Shown here piece by piece: positions 1-7,215 of a DNA stretch of 17,173 bases. Each line of letters starts with the position of its first letter. Positions within the stretch are counted from its first letter, which is position 1. The notes under the pieces are model-generated. The model did no database searches, had not been told where the DNA came from, and was given only the letters and a program-made list of their open reading frames with translations. The position numbers and the translations under genes were made by a program. This DNA is from Suilimivivens sp964393865 (GTDB lineage Bacteria > Bacillota > Clostridia > Lachnospirales > Lachnospiraceae), in NCBI GenBank assembly GCA_964393865.1, contig CAYMUW010000050.1, forward strand, positions 1-17,173, written 5' to 3'.

Positions 1-852
1 TCTGCGCGGACCGGAGCGGAGCGTAGACATGCAGGCTATCCGAAGTTTAAGAGCAAGCATGACAGCCATAAATCATACACAACCAACTTTACGAACGGAA
101 ATATAGCTGTAGATTTTGAGGATGGGAAAATAAAACTGCCAAAGTTAAAAAAAGTGAAAGCAAAACTGCACAGAGAGTTTAACGGCCAGATAAAATCAGC
201 TACAGTTAGCCAGGTTCCAAGCGGGAAATACTATGTGTCAATACTGGTAGAAACAGGGAATGAAGAATTACCGCACAGGAAGCAAAATATAGGATTGGAT
301 CTGGGGATCAAGGATTTATGCATAACATCGGATGGGAAGAAGTACGAAAACCCCAAAATAATAAAAAGATATGAGCGAAAACTAGCAAGGCTGCAAAGGC
401 AGTTGGCACATAAGAAAAAGTGCAGCAGTAATTATTTCAAGAAGAAAAAAGAGATAGCATTATGCCATGAGAAGATAACAAATACCAGAAAAGATTATCT
501 GCATAAGGTTTCCCATGAGATTATCAGCGAAAACCAAGTGATAGTTTCGGAGAATCTCCAGATAAAGAATATGGCAAAGAATCATCATCTGGCAAAAGCA
601 ATATCGGACGTATCATGGTATGAGTTAACGAGGCAATTAGAGTATAAGGCTGCATGGAACGGAAGGAGATATATCAAAATAGATACTTTTTATGCCAGCA
701 GTCAAATATGCTCGTCCTGTGGATACCAGAATGCGGATACAAAAGATTTGTCAGTGAGAGAATGGATGTGCCCTGTATGTGGAACGAAGCACGACAGGGA
801 TATCAATGCAGCAAAGAATATTTTAGCGGAAGGGTTACGGCAGACAGCATAA
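1..852 (+). CDS. tnpB: TnpB RNA-guided nuclease (IS605 OrfB family), 5'-truncated by window edge
   Basis: The reading frame is open from base 1, giving 283 visible residues. The protein reads through YPKFKSK, a hallmark of the TnpB N-terminal half, so the GTG at 154 is not the real start. About 90-110 N-terminal residues should lie outside the window. The three RuvC acidic positions are present: Asp in GLDLG (bases 298-300), Glu in VSENLQIKNM, and Asp in the HDRDINAAKNI block near the C-terminus. A four-cysteine zinc finger (CSSCG ... CPVCG) lies between the last two. The family cuts DNA under guidance of an omega-RNA made from the element's 3' end, and helps the element persist after transposon excision. 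The visible part has no frameshift or stop, so it is probably functional if the N-terminus is intact. Confidence 0.93.
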   Translation, partial: SARTGAERRHAGYPKFKSKHDSHKSYTTNFTNGNIAVDFEDGKIKLPKLKKVKAKLHREFNGQIKSATVSQVPSGKYYVSILVETGNEELPHRKQNIGLDLGIKDLCITSDGKKYENPKIIKRYERKLARLQRQLAHKKKCSSNYFKKKKEIALCHEKITNTRKDYLHKVSHEIISENQVIVSENLQIKNMAKNHHLAKAISDVSWYELTRQLEYKAAWNGRRYIKIDTFYASSQICSSCGYQNADTKDLSVREWMCPVCGTKHDRDINAAKNILAEGLRQTA

Positions 853-960
853 AAAAGCATATATAGGGCAGGGACTGCCCGAATTAACGCCTGTGGAGAT
901 AGTAGGTTACGAGGTCGATGAAACAGGAAGCCCATTGGCTTTAGACAATGAGTAGTTCAC
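853..960 (+). ncRNA. Putative omega-RNA (reRNA) and right end of the tnpB element
   Basis: This non-coding stretch begins at the tnpB stop codon and folds well by eye. GGGCAG/CTGCCC (866-871 with 875-880) closes a GGA triloop. CCTGT (890-894) can pair with ACAGG (923-927) to enclose a multi-branched region. CATTG/CAATG (933-937 with 946-950) forms a last hairpin before GTAGTTCAC. In known TnpB systems the omega-RNA overlaps the 3' end of tnpB, ends at the element boundary, and uses the flanking bases as guide. Here the guide would begin at 961 (TAAGCTTTTAAACTTAGAGG). The 5' end of the RNA may lie inside tnpB. Function is inferred from position and structure. Confidence 0.65.
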
Positions 961-1351
961 TAAGCTTTTAAACTTAGAGGAAAGCTTGCACCGCTTATGA
1001 GCCTGTCTACCACAAAGTAAGCGTTTGTGGCTGCAAAGCGGGAAGTGACCATTTGCTTGCCATATGCAAACTGGTCCTCCGGAACTGGCCTGTGGTAACT
1101 GCAGTAGCGATGACTGCCACATGCCCGGCTTTCAGCATATAACCGAAATAGTACATCGAAAGCTTATATATGCCGCTGGTTAGTATGATCCACAAAGTCA
1201 GCATGACCCACATTCCGCCGCTCCCGAAAAGAGAACCGATCAGCAGGAAAAGCGCCAGCAGAATTGCAGATGCCAGAGTGATCGCGGCGCCCATAGCAAG
1301 CTTCAGCCACACAAATTTCATGGTTTTTAAGTAGATGTCTTTTGTCTTCAT
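961..1351 (-). pseudogene. Small two-helix membrane protein gene, frameshifted and cut by the tnpB element
   Basis: The minus strand from 1351 encodes MKTKDIYLKTMKFVWLKLA, then two strongly hydrophobic segments, then GYMLKAGHVAVIATAVTTGQ. At about 1084 the sensible reading moves to another frame, giving PEDQFAYGKQMVTSRFAATN and then AYFVVDRLISGA, before running into the tnpB right end. One missing base between 1085 and 1084 explains the switch: CAG-GTT-CCG-GAG would read QVPED. I recall unnamed Lachnospiraceae membrane proteins with this same C-terminal pattern (TTG.VPE.QF.YGK..VT.RF), but I cannot assign a function. The uninterrupted frame gives a 114-residue product ending at 1007 with an unrelated tail. 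No good ribosome binding site precedes 1351. Confidence 0.65.
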
Positions 1352-1404
1352 ATATGCCCATTATGTTTTTTGGCTTATAGGAGCGCAATGCTCCGCAGCA
1401 TTTG

Positions 1405-1551
1405 TTAGGATTTGGCGAAATCGCTTACATTCAGCTTCTCTGCAAGCTTTTCCTGTGATAGGCTGTATTGACTGCGTATAGTTCGTATCTTTTTCTTTAA
1501 GTGCTGTTTTTGCAACCGGAGGTTGCGGTTTGCACAGGAAAAAGCCCCATG
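1405..1551 (-). pseudogene. XRE-type helix-turn-helix regulator remnant
   Basis: On the minus strand an open stretch without a start codon encodes LKKKIRTIRSQYSLSQEKLA followed by EKLNVSDFAKS and a TAA stop. IRTIRSQYSLSQEKLAEKLNVS matches the first half of an XRE/Cro helix-turn-helix domain (pattern LR..R...SQE.LAEKL.VS). The recognition helix and everything after it are missing. A stop (TGA, 1552-1554) lies just upstream in frame, so no intact protein is made. It sits directly upstream of the decayed membrane protein gene on the same strand. The two may once have formed an operon that lost function by deletion. The identification rests on the motif alone. Confidence 0.55.
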
Positions 1552-1573
1552 TCACAAGTGACTTATGGGGTTT
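1537..1573 (-). terminator. Intrinsic terminator of the DUF305 gene
   Basis: CCCCAT (1545-1550) pairs with ATGGGG (1565-1570), and GTCAC (1551-1555) with GTGAC (1558-1562) around an AA loop, with a two-base bulge between the two stems. On the minus strand the hairpin is followed by CTTTTTCC. The plus side also carries a T-rich tract (TTTCCTTTTA), so it could act in both directions. Confidence 0.75.
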
Positions 1574-1585
1574 CCTTTTATCATA

Positions 1586-2152
1586 TCAGTATCTGGAATT
1601 TAAAAGCTCAGTCATCTGCGCCACGCCCTTTTCCTGAGAGGTGATGATTGCATTGAGGATAGGAATCAGCTCGGGACAGATTGAGTATTGCAGGGTGGTT
1701 TTGGACATTTCAATTGCACCCCTGTGATGAGGAATCATTTCCCGCATAAAGCTGACATTGATATCGTTGCTGGACTGGGCATCTCCCATCTGCATAAACA
1801 TAATACGCATGATCTGGTCCATACGGTTTTGGTACATACACAGCTCCTGTCTGCGGTTTGGCCGCATTTGACAGCGGGGCAGTATGGATTCCATATTTTT
1901 GATGCTTTCCGTTTGCTCCGATATGATGTTCAGAGCAATGTTTTGTAAGGGGATATCGGTGGTGTATTTCAAAAGATTTTTGGACATTTCAATGGCTGCC
2001 CGGTGATGAGGAATCATTTGAACAATAAAATTGTGAGATATACTGTTGGTGAGTTCTGCCTCTGTCATGTTCCGTATCATGGTATCCAAAATGCGATGAA
2101 AAGCGGACAAATAGGTCATGGTATTAATGCTGAATTGATTTTGCGCACTCAT
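1586..2152 (-). CDS. DUF305 family protein with two MIPHHR motifs
   Basis: The product has 188 residues and two copies of the DUF305 signature: MIPHHRAAIEM at residues 46-56 and MIPHHRGAIEM at 139-149. The repeat suggests a tandem duplication of a ferritin-like helical unit. DUF305 proteins include CopM-type copper-binding proteins and are often periplasmic or exported. This one has no clear signal peptide or membrane anchor, so a cytoplasmic location is likely. Its histidines, the Met-rich stretch (MDQIMRIMFMQM) and two Cys residues could bind metal, but that is inference. The start at 2152 follows an AAGGT ribosome binding site. The gene has its own downstream terminator and looks monocistronic. 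There is no copper-resistance neighbour in view to support a metal role. Confidence 0.85.
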   Translation of the reverse strand: MSAQNQFSINTMTYLSAFHRILDTMIRNMTEAELTNSISHNFIVQMIPHHRAAIEMSKNLLKYTTDIPLQNIALNIISEQTESIKNMESILPRCQMRPNRRQELCMYQNRMDQIMRIMFMQMGDAQSSNDINVSFMREMIPHHRGAIEMSKTTLQYSICPELIPILNAIITSQEKGVAQMTELLNSRY

Positions 2153-2228
2153 GGCTTACCTTCTTTTTTATTAGCTTATGCATGAAAACAGGAGAATGTT
2201 AAGATAAGCCGATGGAATCACAATAAAT

Positions 2229-2258
2229 AAAGGAAGAGACTGCTGCGTCTCTTCCTTT
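2229..2258 (-). terminator. Intrinsic terminator of upp
   Basis: A perfect 12-bp stem pairs 2229-2240 (AAAGGAAGAGAC) with 2247-2258 around a six-base loop. On the minus strand it is followed by ATTTATTG, a T-rich but broken tract. It lies 24 bases beyond the upp stop codon. Confidence 0.8.
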
Positions 2259-2282
2259 GCCGGTTTATGAAAAATGTAAATA

Positions 2283-2930
2283 TTATTTTGTTCCAAATAT
2301 GCGGTCTCCGGCATCACCCAAGCCGGGGCAGATATATGCGTGGTCATTCAGACATCTGTCAAGGTGTCCAACATAGATCTGGATATCAGGATGTGCCTCT
2401 CTCAGCCTCTTAAGCCCTTCCGGTGCTGCAATAATGCACATAAATTTAATGTGCTTTCCGCCATGCTCCTTAATGAAATCCACAGCCTCTGCGCCGGAAC
2501 CACCGGTAGCAAGCATGGGATCGAGAACAACGATGGTTCTCTGGTCAATGGGCTCAGGCAGCTTACAGTAATATTCGTGGGGCTCATGGGTTTCCGGGTC
2601 CCTGTAAAGACCGATATGCCCTACTTTTGCGGAGGGAACAAGAGCAAGGATTCCGCCTACCATGCCGAGACCGGCGCGGAGAATGGGAACAATTGCCATC
2701 TTTTTGCCGGCAATAACGGGAGTCTTGCAGGTTTCAATGGGAGTCTTGATTTCAACTTCCTCCAAAGGAAGATCGCGCAGTGCTTCATAGCCCATCAGCA
2801 TTGCAATCTCTTCAATCAGATTACGAAATTCGTTTGTGCCGGTATTTTCGTCACGGAGACGGGAAATCTTGTGCTGAATCAAAGGGTGATTTAACACAAA
2901 TACATTTTCCATGTTTTCTAACTGTTCCAT
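2283..2930 (-). CDS. upp: Uracil phosphoribosyltransferase
   Basis: The product has 215 residues, close to the usual 206-210 for this enzyme. It makes UMP from uracil and PRPP in pyrimidine salvage, in the cytoplasm. Visible motifs are VPILRAGLGM, the PRPP-binding loop VVLDPMLATGGSG, the uracil-binding region AYICPGLGDAGDR, and the conserved C-terminus IFGTK. The start at 2930 is preceded by GAGGAGGA at good spacing. The N-terminus (MEQLENMENVFVLNHPLIQHK) is slightly longer than in most relatives but aligns from NHPLIQHK onward. The gene is divergent from a uracil permease gene, so uptake and conversion of uracil are encoded side by side. Identity is secure. Confidence 0.97.
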   Translation of the reverse strand: MEQLENMENVFVLNHPLIQHKISRLRDENTGTNEFRNLIEEIAMLMGYEALRDLPLEEVEIKTPIETCKTPVIAGKKMAIVPILRAGLGMVGGILALVPSAKVGHIGLYRDPETHEPHEYYCKLPEPIDQRTIVVLDPMLATGGSGAEAVDFIKEHGGKHIKFMCIIAAPEGLKRLREAHPDIQIYVGHLDRCLNDHAYICPGLGDAGDRIFGTK

Positions 2931-2951
2931 AAGAATCCTCCTCAGATTTGT

Positions 2952-2980
2952 AATATAGTAATGAACTTGTACTATTTCAA
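2952..2980 (-). promoter_or_regulatory. Probable sigma-A promoter of upp
   Basis: Read on the minus strand, TTGAAA (2980-2975) and TATATT (2957-2952) are separated by exactly 17 bases. This is a good sigma-A match, 22 bases before the upp start codon. The predicted leader is very short, which leaves no room for an attenuator or PyrR-type leader. Confidence 0.6.
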
Positions 2981-3092
2981 ATTTTAGTGCAATCGATGCG
3001 TGAAGTCAACTGGGAAATGGGTTCTGATGCAGCAGTTTGGTTAAGTCATTTTTCAGCGTCATTTTTAAGCAGGCAAAAATTTATTTTTTCTC

Positions 3093-3121
3093 TTGTAATA
3101 CCGGATATAAAACAGTATACT
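3093..3121 (+). promoter_or_regulatory. Probable sigma-A promoter of the uracil permease gene
   Basis: TTGTAA (3093-3098) and TATACT (3116-3121) are 17 bases apart. This gives a leader of about 65 bases before the permease start. I see no terminator-antiterminator pair in that leader. Confidence 0.6.
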
Positions 3122-3193
3122 TTTTAAAAGGTAATTAATGAAAGGCAACGAAACAGCTATCCAACAACAAAATACGTGAGGAGGAGATTTGCG

Positions 3194-4579
3194 ATGTTGA
3201 AGCAGCAAGAAGCGATCAGGGATGCGAGAACGCTTGGAATTCCCAAGATGTTGATCCTTGGATTGCAGCACATGTTCGCCATGTTTGGCGCAACGATTTT
3301 GGTACCGATTTTAGTAAATATTTATTTCGAAGGAGAAGGACTTTCTATTCAGGTTACTCTGATTTGTGCGGGGCTTGGAACTTTGTTTTTCCATCTTTGC
3401 TCAAAGCTTAAGGTACCTGCATTTTTGGGTTCTTCTTTTGCATTTTTAGGAGGCTTTCAGACGGTAGCCCAGCTTGATACCGGTAAGTTTGCCAATATGA
3501 CTATGGGTGAAAAGCTGCCCTATGCCTGCGGCGGCATTGTTGTGGCAGGCCTTTTGTATCTGGTGCTGGCACTGGTTATTAAACTGCTTGGTGTTAAGCG
3601 TGTTATGAAGTTCTTACCGCCTGTTGTGACCGGACCTATGATTATTTGTATCGGATTGTCCCTGGCGCCTTCGGCAGTTTCCAATGCATCCACCAATTGG
3701 ATTTTAGCTATCATTGCACTTGGAACCATCATTATCTTTAATATTTGGGGCAAAGGCATGTTTAAGATCATCCCGATTTTGATGGGCGTGGTGATCTCGT
3801 ATGCGGCAGCAATTATTATGAATGTTCTTGGCTTTACGAATGCTGACGGAAGTGCGATTTTGAATTTTGCCAATGTGCAGTCTGCAAGTTGGGTTGGGTT
3901 ACCGCCCTTTCAGCTGTGTAAGTTTGATCTTACGGCAATTCTTGTTATGGCGCCCATTGCGCTGGCAACCATGATGGAGCACATCGGTGATATGTCTGCG
4001 ATTTCCGCAACCACAGGTGAGAATTTCATTGAAGATCCGGGACTCCACAGAACCCTGATCGGAGACGGACTTGCAACCTCCTTATCCGCATTGGTTGGCG
4101 GCCCTGCCAACACTACATACGGCGAGAACACAGGCGTGTTGGAATTAAGCAAAGTTTATGATCCCAAGGTAATCCGTCTTGCAGCTGTTTATGCGGTTGT
4201 TTTAAGCTTTATTCCCAAAATGGCAGAGGTTATCGGTTCTATTCCCTCGGCAATCATTGGTGGTGTAAGCTTCATGCTTTACGGTATGATTTCGGCAATC
4301 GGTGTAAGAAATGTGGTAGAGAATAAGGTAGACTTTACGAAGTCAAGGAATCTGATTATCGCAGCAGTTATTCTGGTGTGCGGCTTAGGCTTCAGCAGCG
4401 GCCTCACCATTACCGTTGCAGGAACCTCCATTACGCTTACGGGTCTTGCGATCGCTGCCCTTGCAGGTATTATTTTAAATGCAATTCTTCCCGGAAACGA
4501 TTACGTGTTTGGTAACAATCCCAAAGGTGATCAGAACCGCGGACTTGATATGAAGCCCAACCTGAAAGAGCGGAAGTAA
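3194..4579 (+). CDS. uraA: Uracil permease, NCS2 (nucleobase:cation symporter-2) family
   Basis: The product has 461 residues and is hydrophobic throughout, with the 14-helix pattern of UraA-type transporters. It imports uracil across the cytoplasmic membrane, probably with protons. The N-terminal block LGLQHMFAMFGATILVPILV is characteristic of the family. The two acidic substrate and coupling sites are visible: Glu about 262 in ATMMEHIGDM and Glu about 311 in TTYGENTGV. ATG 3194 is preferred over an upstream in-frame GTG (3176) because the GAGGAGGA ribosome binding site lies between them. It is divergent from upp, which makes a uracil substrate much more likely than a purine one. It has its own terminator, so it is monocistronic. 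Confidence 0.93.
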   Translation: MLKQQEAIRDARTLGIPKMLILGLQHMFAMFGATILVPILVNIYFEGEGLSIQVTLICAGLGTLFFHLCSKLKVPAFLGSSFAFLGGFQTVAQLDTGKFANMTMGEKLPYACGGIVVAGLLYLVLALVIKLLGVKRVMKFLPPVVTGPMIICIGLSLAPSAVSNASTNWILAIIALGTIIIFNIWGKGMFKIIPILMGVVISYAAAIIMNVLGFTNADGSAILNFANVQSASWVGLPPFQLCKFDLTAILVMAPIALATMMEHIGDMSAISATTGENFIEDPGLHRTLIGDGLATSLSALVGGPANTTYGENTGVLELSKVYDPKVIRLAAVYAVVLSFIPKMAEVIGSIPSAIIGGVSFMLYGMISAIGVRNVVENKVDFTKSRNLIIAAVILVCGLGFSSGLTITVAGTSITLTGLAIAALAGIILNAILPGNDYVFGNNPKGDQNRGLDMKPNLKERK

Positions 4580-4622
4580 TCATTGCAATACCGGAATATC
4601 GGATTATAAATTCTAAGCTATG

Positions 4623-4655
4623 AGGAGTCGGCAGATGTATGCCGGCTCCTTTTTG
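4623..4655 (+). terminator. Intrinsic terminator of the uracil permease gene
   Basis: An 11-bp stem pairs 4623-4633 with 4640-4650 (one G-T pair) around a GATGTA loop and is followed by TTTTT. It separates the permease from the flagellar operon. Confidence 0.88.
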
Positions 4656-4691
4656 ATTCATAGGAAAGTGCCAACTTTTTTATTTTTCCTC

Positions 4692-4718
4692 TAAAGTCTT
4701 TGAAAATTTATCCGATAC
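4692..4718 (+). promoter_or_regulatory. Sigma-28 (FliA/SigD) promoter of the flgM operon
   Basis: TAAA (4692-4695), a 15-base spacer, then TCCGATAC (4711-4718) matches the sigma-28 consensus TAAA-N15-GCCGATAT. The same layout recurs before flaG and the flagellin gene in this window, which supports the call. Confidence 0.85.
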
Positions 4719-4778
4719 AAATAATGTAAAGAAAATGCGATTTTAAATTTATGGAAGTCCATGGAAGGAGGAGGCCAT

Positions 4779-5054
4779 ATGCGCATAGAAGCATATACAC
4801 AGGTGCAGCAGATGTACAATACCAGAAAGACTGCAAATGTGAAATCCAAAAGCAATGTGAGCTTTTCCGATCAGGTGCAGATATCCAGCGTTGGAAAAGA
4901 TATTCAGATCGCAAAGCAGGCTGTGGCTAATGCCGATGATATCAGGGAGGATGTAATCGCTCCGATCAAAGCGCAGGTACAGGCAGACACCTATGAGGTG
5001 AGCACAGAAAGTTTTGCTGACAAATTAATGCAAAAATATGAAGAAATGAGGTAA
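4779..5054 (+). CDS. flgM: Anti-sigma-28 factor FlgM
   Basis: The product is a 91-residue hydrophilic protein, the usual FlgM size. FlgM binds sigma-28 and holds back late flagellar genes until the hook is finished, and is then exported or inactivated. Family features visible are the N-terminal MRIEAY...Q.MYN start, the central SFSDQVQISSVGKDIQIAKQ stretch (D.V.IS..GK pattern), and the C-terminal ADKLMQKYEEM that contacts the sigma factor in homologues. ATG 4779 is chosen over an in-frame ATG at 4761 because AAGGAGGAGG lies between them. It is the first gene of the late operon and is read from a sigma-28 promoter, so it forms a negative feedback loop with its own target. Confidence 0.93.
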   Translation: MRIEAYTQVQQMYNTRKTANVKSKSNVSFSDQVQISSVGKDIQIAKQAVANADDIREDVIAPIKAQVQADTYEVSTESFADKLMQKYEEMR

Positions 5055-5058
5055 TCCC

Positions 5059-5577
5059 GTGGCAAGTTTAATGGAAAATCTGATTGAGGTTTTAGATCAG
5101 GAAAGCTTAGAGTATGAAAACTTGCTGGGATTATCCATGAAAAAGACACCGGTGATTGTGACCGGTAATACAGAGGAATTAGCCAAAATCACGGATGAAG
5201 AACAAAACGTTATCAATAGAATCAGCTGGTTAGAACAGAAAAGACAGGAAGTGTTTATTGATATCGCGAATGTTATTAACAAGGATGTTACTACGCTGAT
5301 GCTTTCAGATTTGGTTGAAATGTTAAGCTCCAGACCGGAAGAACAGCAAAAACTGGCTAGAGTCCATGACAGGCTCCGCAGTGCAGTCCATGAAGTGAAG
5401 CGGGTAAACGGTCAAAATAAGATACTGATTGAAAACGCTTTGGAAATGGTGGAGTTTGACATGAATATGCTGCAGGCGATGAAGACGGCGCCGGAAACGG
5501 CCAATTACAATAAGGGTGCCTACAGTGTGGGCAGCCATATGGGTGTTGACGGAAGAGGATTTGACGCCAAGCAATAG
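5059..5577 (+). CDS. flgN: FlgN-type export chaperone for hook-associated proteins
   Basis: The product is a 172-residue, largely alpha-helical protein. It fits FlgN by size, position between flgM and flgK, and the motif pattern EEL..IT..EQ..I..I..LE..R early in the protein. FlgN escorts FlgK and FlgL to the flagellar type III export gate. The start is a GTG at 5059, four bases after the flgM stop, with GAGGT at 5048-5052 as ribosome binding site. An internal ATG at 5071 is less well placed. The C-terminal 25 residues (NKGAYSVGSHMGVDGRGFDA) are glycine-rich and likely disordered. FlgN sequences diverge widely, so the call rests mainly on context. Confidence 0.87.
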   Translation: MASLMENLIEVLDQESLEYENLLGLSMKKTPVIVTGNTEELAKITDEEQNVINRISWLEQKRQEVFIDIANVINKDVTTLMLSDLVEMLSSRPEEQQKLARVHDRLRSAVHEVKRVNGQNKILIENALEMVEFDMNMLQAMKTAPETANYNKGAYSVGSHMGVDGRGFDAKQ

Positions 5578-5603
5578 TCTTTGTGAAAACATGAGGTGAT
5601 ACT

Positions 5604-7199
5604 ATGTCTTTGATGGGAAGCTTATATATCGGCACAAGTGGATTACAAACAAGCCAAAATGCGCTTAATACAACAGCACATAATATGTCGAATGTGGACA
5701 CGAGTGGGTATACCAGGCAGCAGGTGCAGCTTGGTACCCGTTTTTATAATACTATTTCTAAAACAAATTCTGCTATTGCATATCAGCAGACCGGTCTTGG
5801 TGTTAATTATACACAGGTAAAGCAGGTCAGAGATTACTTCCTGGATAAATCATATCGTCGGGAGTCCGGGCGAAGCGCTTTTTATGATGCTTCTACCTCA
5901 GCAATTGAAGAGATTGAAAATCTTTTTCAGGAGCTGGAGGGAGAGGCTTTTGCTGATTCCATCGAAAATTTGTGGAGTGCGGTGCAGGAACTTTCCAAAG
6001 ATCCTTCAAACTCCGTTAATCAGGGCGTATTTGTACAGCGCTGCAATGAATTTTTGACCCGTGCGCAGGCGGTTTATACCGGACTTTGTGAATACCAGGA
6101 CAATTTGAATTACAAAATTGTTAATCAGGTTAGCACTATGAATGCGTATGGAAAGCGCATCAGTGAACTCAATCAGGAAATCTTAAAGATTGAGGCCGGT
6201 CAGGTGGAGCATGCCAACGATCTGCGGGATGAGAGAAATCAGCTGATAGATGAGCTGTCGGCTATGGGATATATCAACTGTAGGGAAGACTGTGACGGAA
6301 ACATTCTCATACAGCTGGAGGGAGTGGATTTTGTAAAGTCTGATTCTTACAATGAGATCGGATTGGATTATGATGAGATAACGGGGTTTGCAACTCCTTA
6401 TTGGAAGCAGCTTGCCAGGACAAATGCCAACGGCGAGGTGGATATAACGGGAGCAGAGCTTTACGATATGGGGCAGACCATTTCAACAGATGCCAATACC
6501 GATATCGGTTCCTTAAAATCAATGCTCTTTGCAAGGGGAGACAGAAGGGCAACCTACAAGGATTTGGATTCCGCTATTTATGATAAAGAAATTTCACAGT
6601 CCATTATGATGAATGTGCAGGCGGAATTTGACCAGTTAATCAACAAGGTCGTTACAGGCATTAATCAAATATTTGCGGATGCGGCAGCCAGAGCTACTGC
6701 GGAAAATCCCGATTCTACTTATATGAGGGATGAAAACGGGAATCCTTATACTATTTTTAACACGGTTACAGATATTCCCGATTACACCATAGAGAATATT
6801 ATTATCAACGGAGAAATTAAGCAAGCGCCCTCTATGCTGGGATTTATTAAGGATGATGCCAAGGTGGATCAGGAGACGGCGGATGCGCTTAAGGAATTGT
6901 TCACTTCGGAGGAGCATACTTTAAATCCTAATGTGAAAACTACCACCAATTTTATTAATTACTACAATAATCTGGTGTCTCAGGTAGCAACTACGGGTGA
7001 TGTTCTCAGGGGAATCAGTGAGAACCAGCAATTGACAGTCAGCAACATTTCCGATGCCAGAGAGCAGATACTCGGCGTTTCCTCTGATGAGGAGCTTAGC
7101 AATATGATTATGTTTCAGAATGCGTATAACGCATCCAGCAGATATATCAATGTAATCAGTGAACTTTTAGAGCATATTATCAATACGTTGGGCAGATAG
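5604..7199 (+). CDS. flgK: Flagellar hook-associated protein 1 (first FlgK copy)
   Basis: The product has 531 residues and is the first of two FlgK-type proteins in tandem. FlgK forms the first ring of the hook-filament junction. The N-terminal rod-type motif LNTTAHNMSNVDTSGYTRQQ is clear, followed by the FlgK region LRDERNQLIDELS near residue 210. It ends with the helical C-terminal block MFQNAYNASSRYINVISELL, which packs with the N-terminus in axial proteins. The ribosome binding site is GAGGTGAT just before ATG 5604. The central region is shorter and more acidic than in the second copy, and it has four Cys residues, unusual for a secreted axial protein. It follows flgN by 26 bases in the same operon. 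Confidence 0.93.
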   Translation: MSLMGSLYIGTSGLQTSQNALNTTAHNMSNVDTSGYTRQQVQLGTRFYNTISKTNSAIAYQQTGLGVNYTQVKQVRDYFLDKSYRRESGRSAFYDASTSAIEEIENLFQELEGEAFADSIENLWSAVQELSKDPSNSVNQGVFVQRCNEFLTRAQAVYTGLCEYQDNLNYKIVNQVSTMNAYGKRISELNQEILKIEAGQVEHANDLRDERNQLIDELSAMGYINCREDCDGNILIQLEGVDFVKSDSYNEIGLDYDEITGFATPYWKQLARTNANGEVDITGAELYDMGQTISTDANTDIGSLKSMLFARGDRRATYKDLDSAIYDKEISQSIMMNVQAEFDQLINKVVTGINQIFADAAARATAENPDSTYMRDENGNPYTIFNTVTDIPDYTIENIIINGEIKQAPSMLGFIKDDAKVDQETADALKELFTSEEHTLNPNVKTTTNFINYYNNLVSQVATTGDVLRGISENQQLTVSNISDAREQILGVSSDEELSNMIMFQNAYNASSRYINVISELLEHIINTLGR

Positions 7200-7215
7200 A
7201 AAGGGAGTGAGACAG

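Larger units (their letters stand above)
1..960 (+). mobile_element. IS605/IS1341-type tnpB element, right-hand part (left end outside window)
   Basis: This is a tnpB coding region followed by about 108 bases of structured non-coding right end. The right boundary is placed after the GTAGTTCAC at 952-960, a sequence typical of right ends in clostridial IS605-group elements (from memory, not searched). No tnpA (Y1 transposase) is visible. It may lie upstream, or this may be a TnpB-only element. The sequence beyond 960 belongs to a minus-strand membrane protein gene, so the element appears to sit in or at the end of that gene. The boundary is inferred, because no empty site is available for comparison. 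Confidence 0.75.

Noticed and set aside
962..987. AAGCTTT...AAAGCTT inverted repeat just outside the tnpB right end, considered as the transposon end hairpin
   Set aside because: The GTAGTTCAC at 952-960 is a more typical right end, and the sequence after it continues the reading frame of the disrupted membrane protein. An alternative boundary near 987 cannot be fully excluded.
4751..4778. Repeated ATGGA/AAGGA motifs and small inverted repeats before flgM as CsrA sites
   Set aside because: The repeats overlap a purine-rich Shine-Dalgarno sequence and the stems are only 4-5 bp, so chance similarity is likely. It is much weaker than the fliW and flagellin leader cases.
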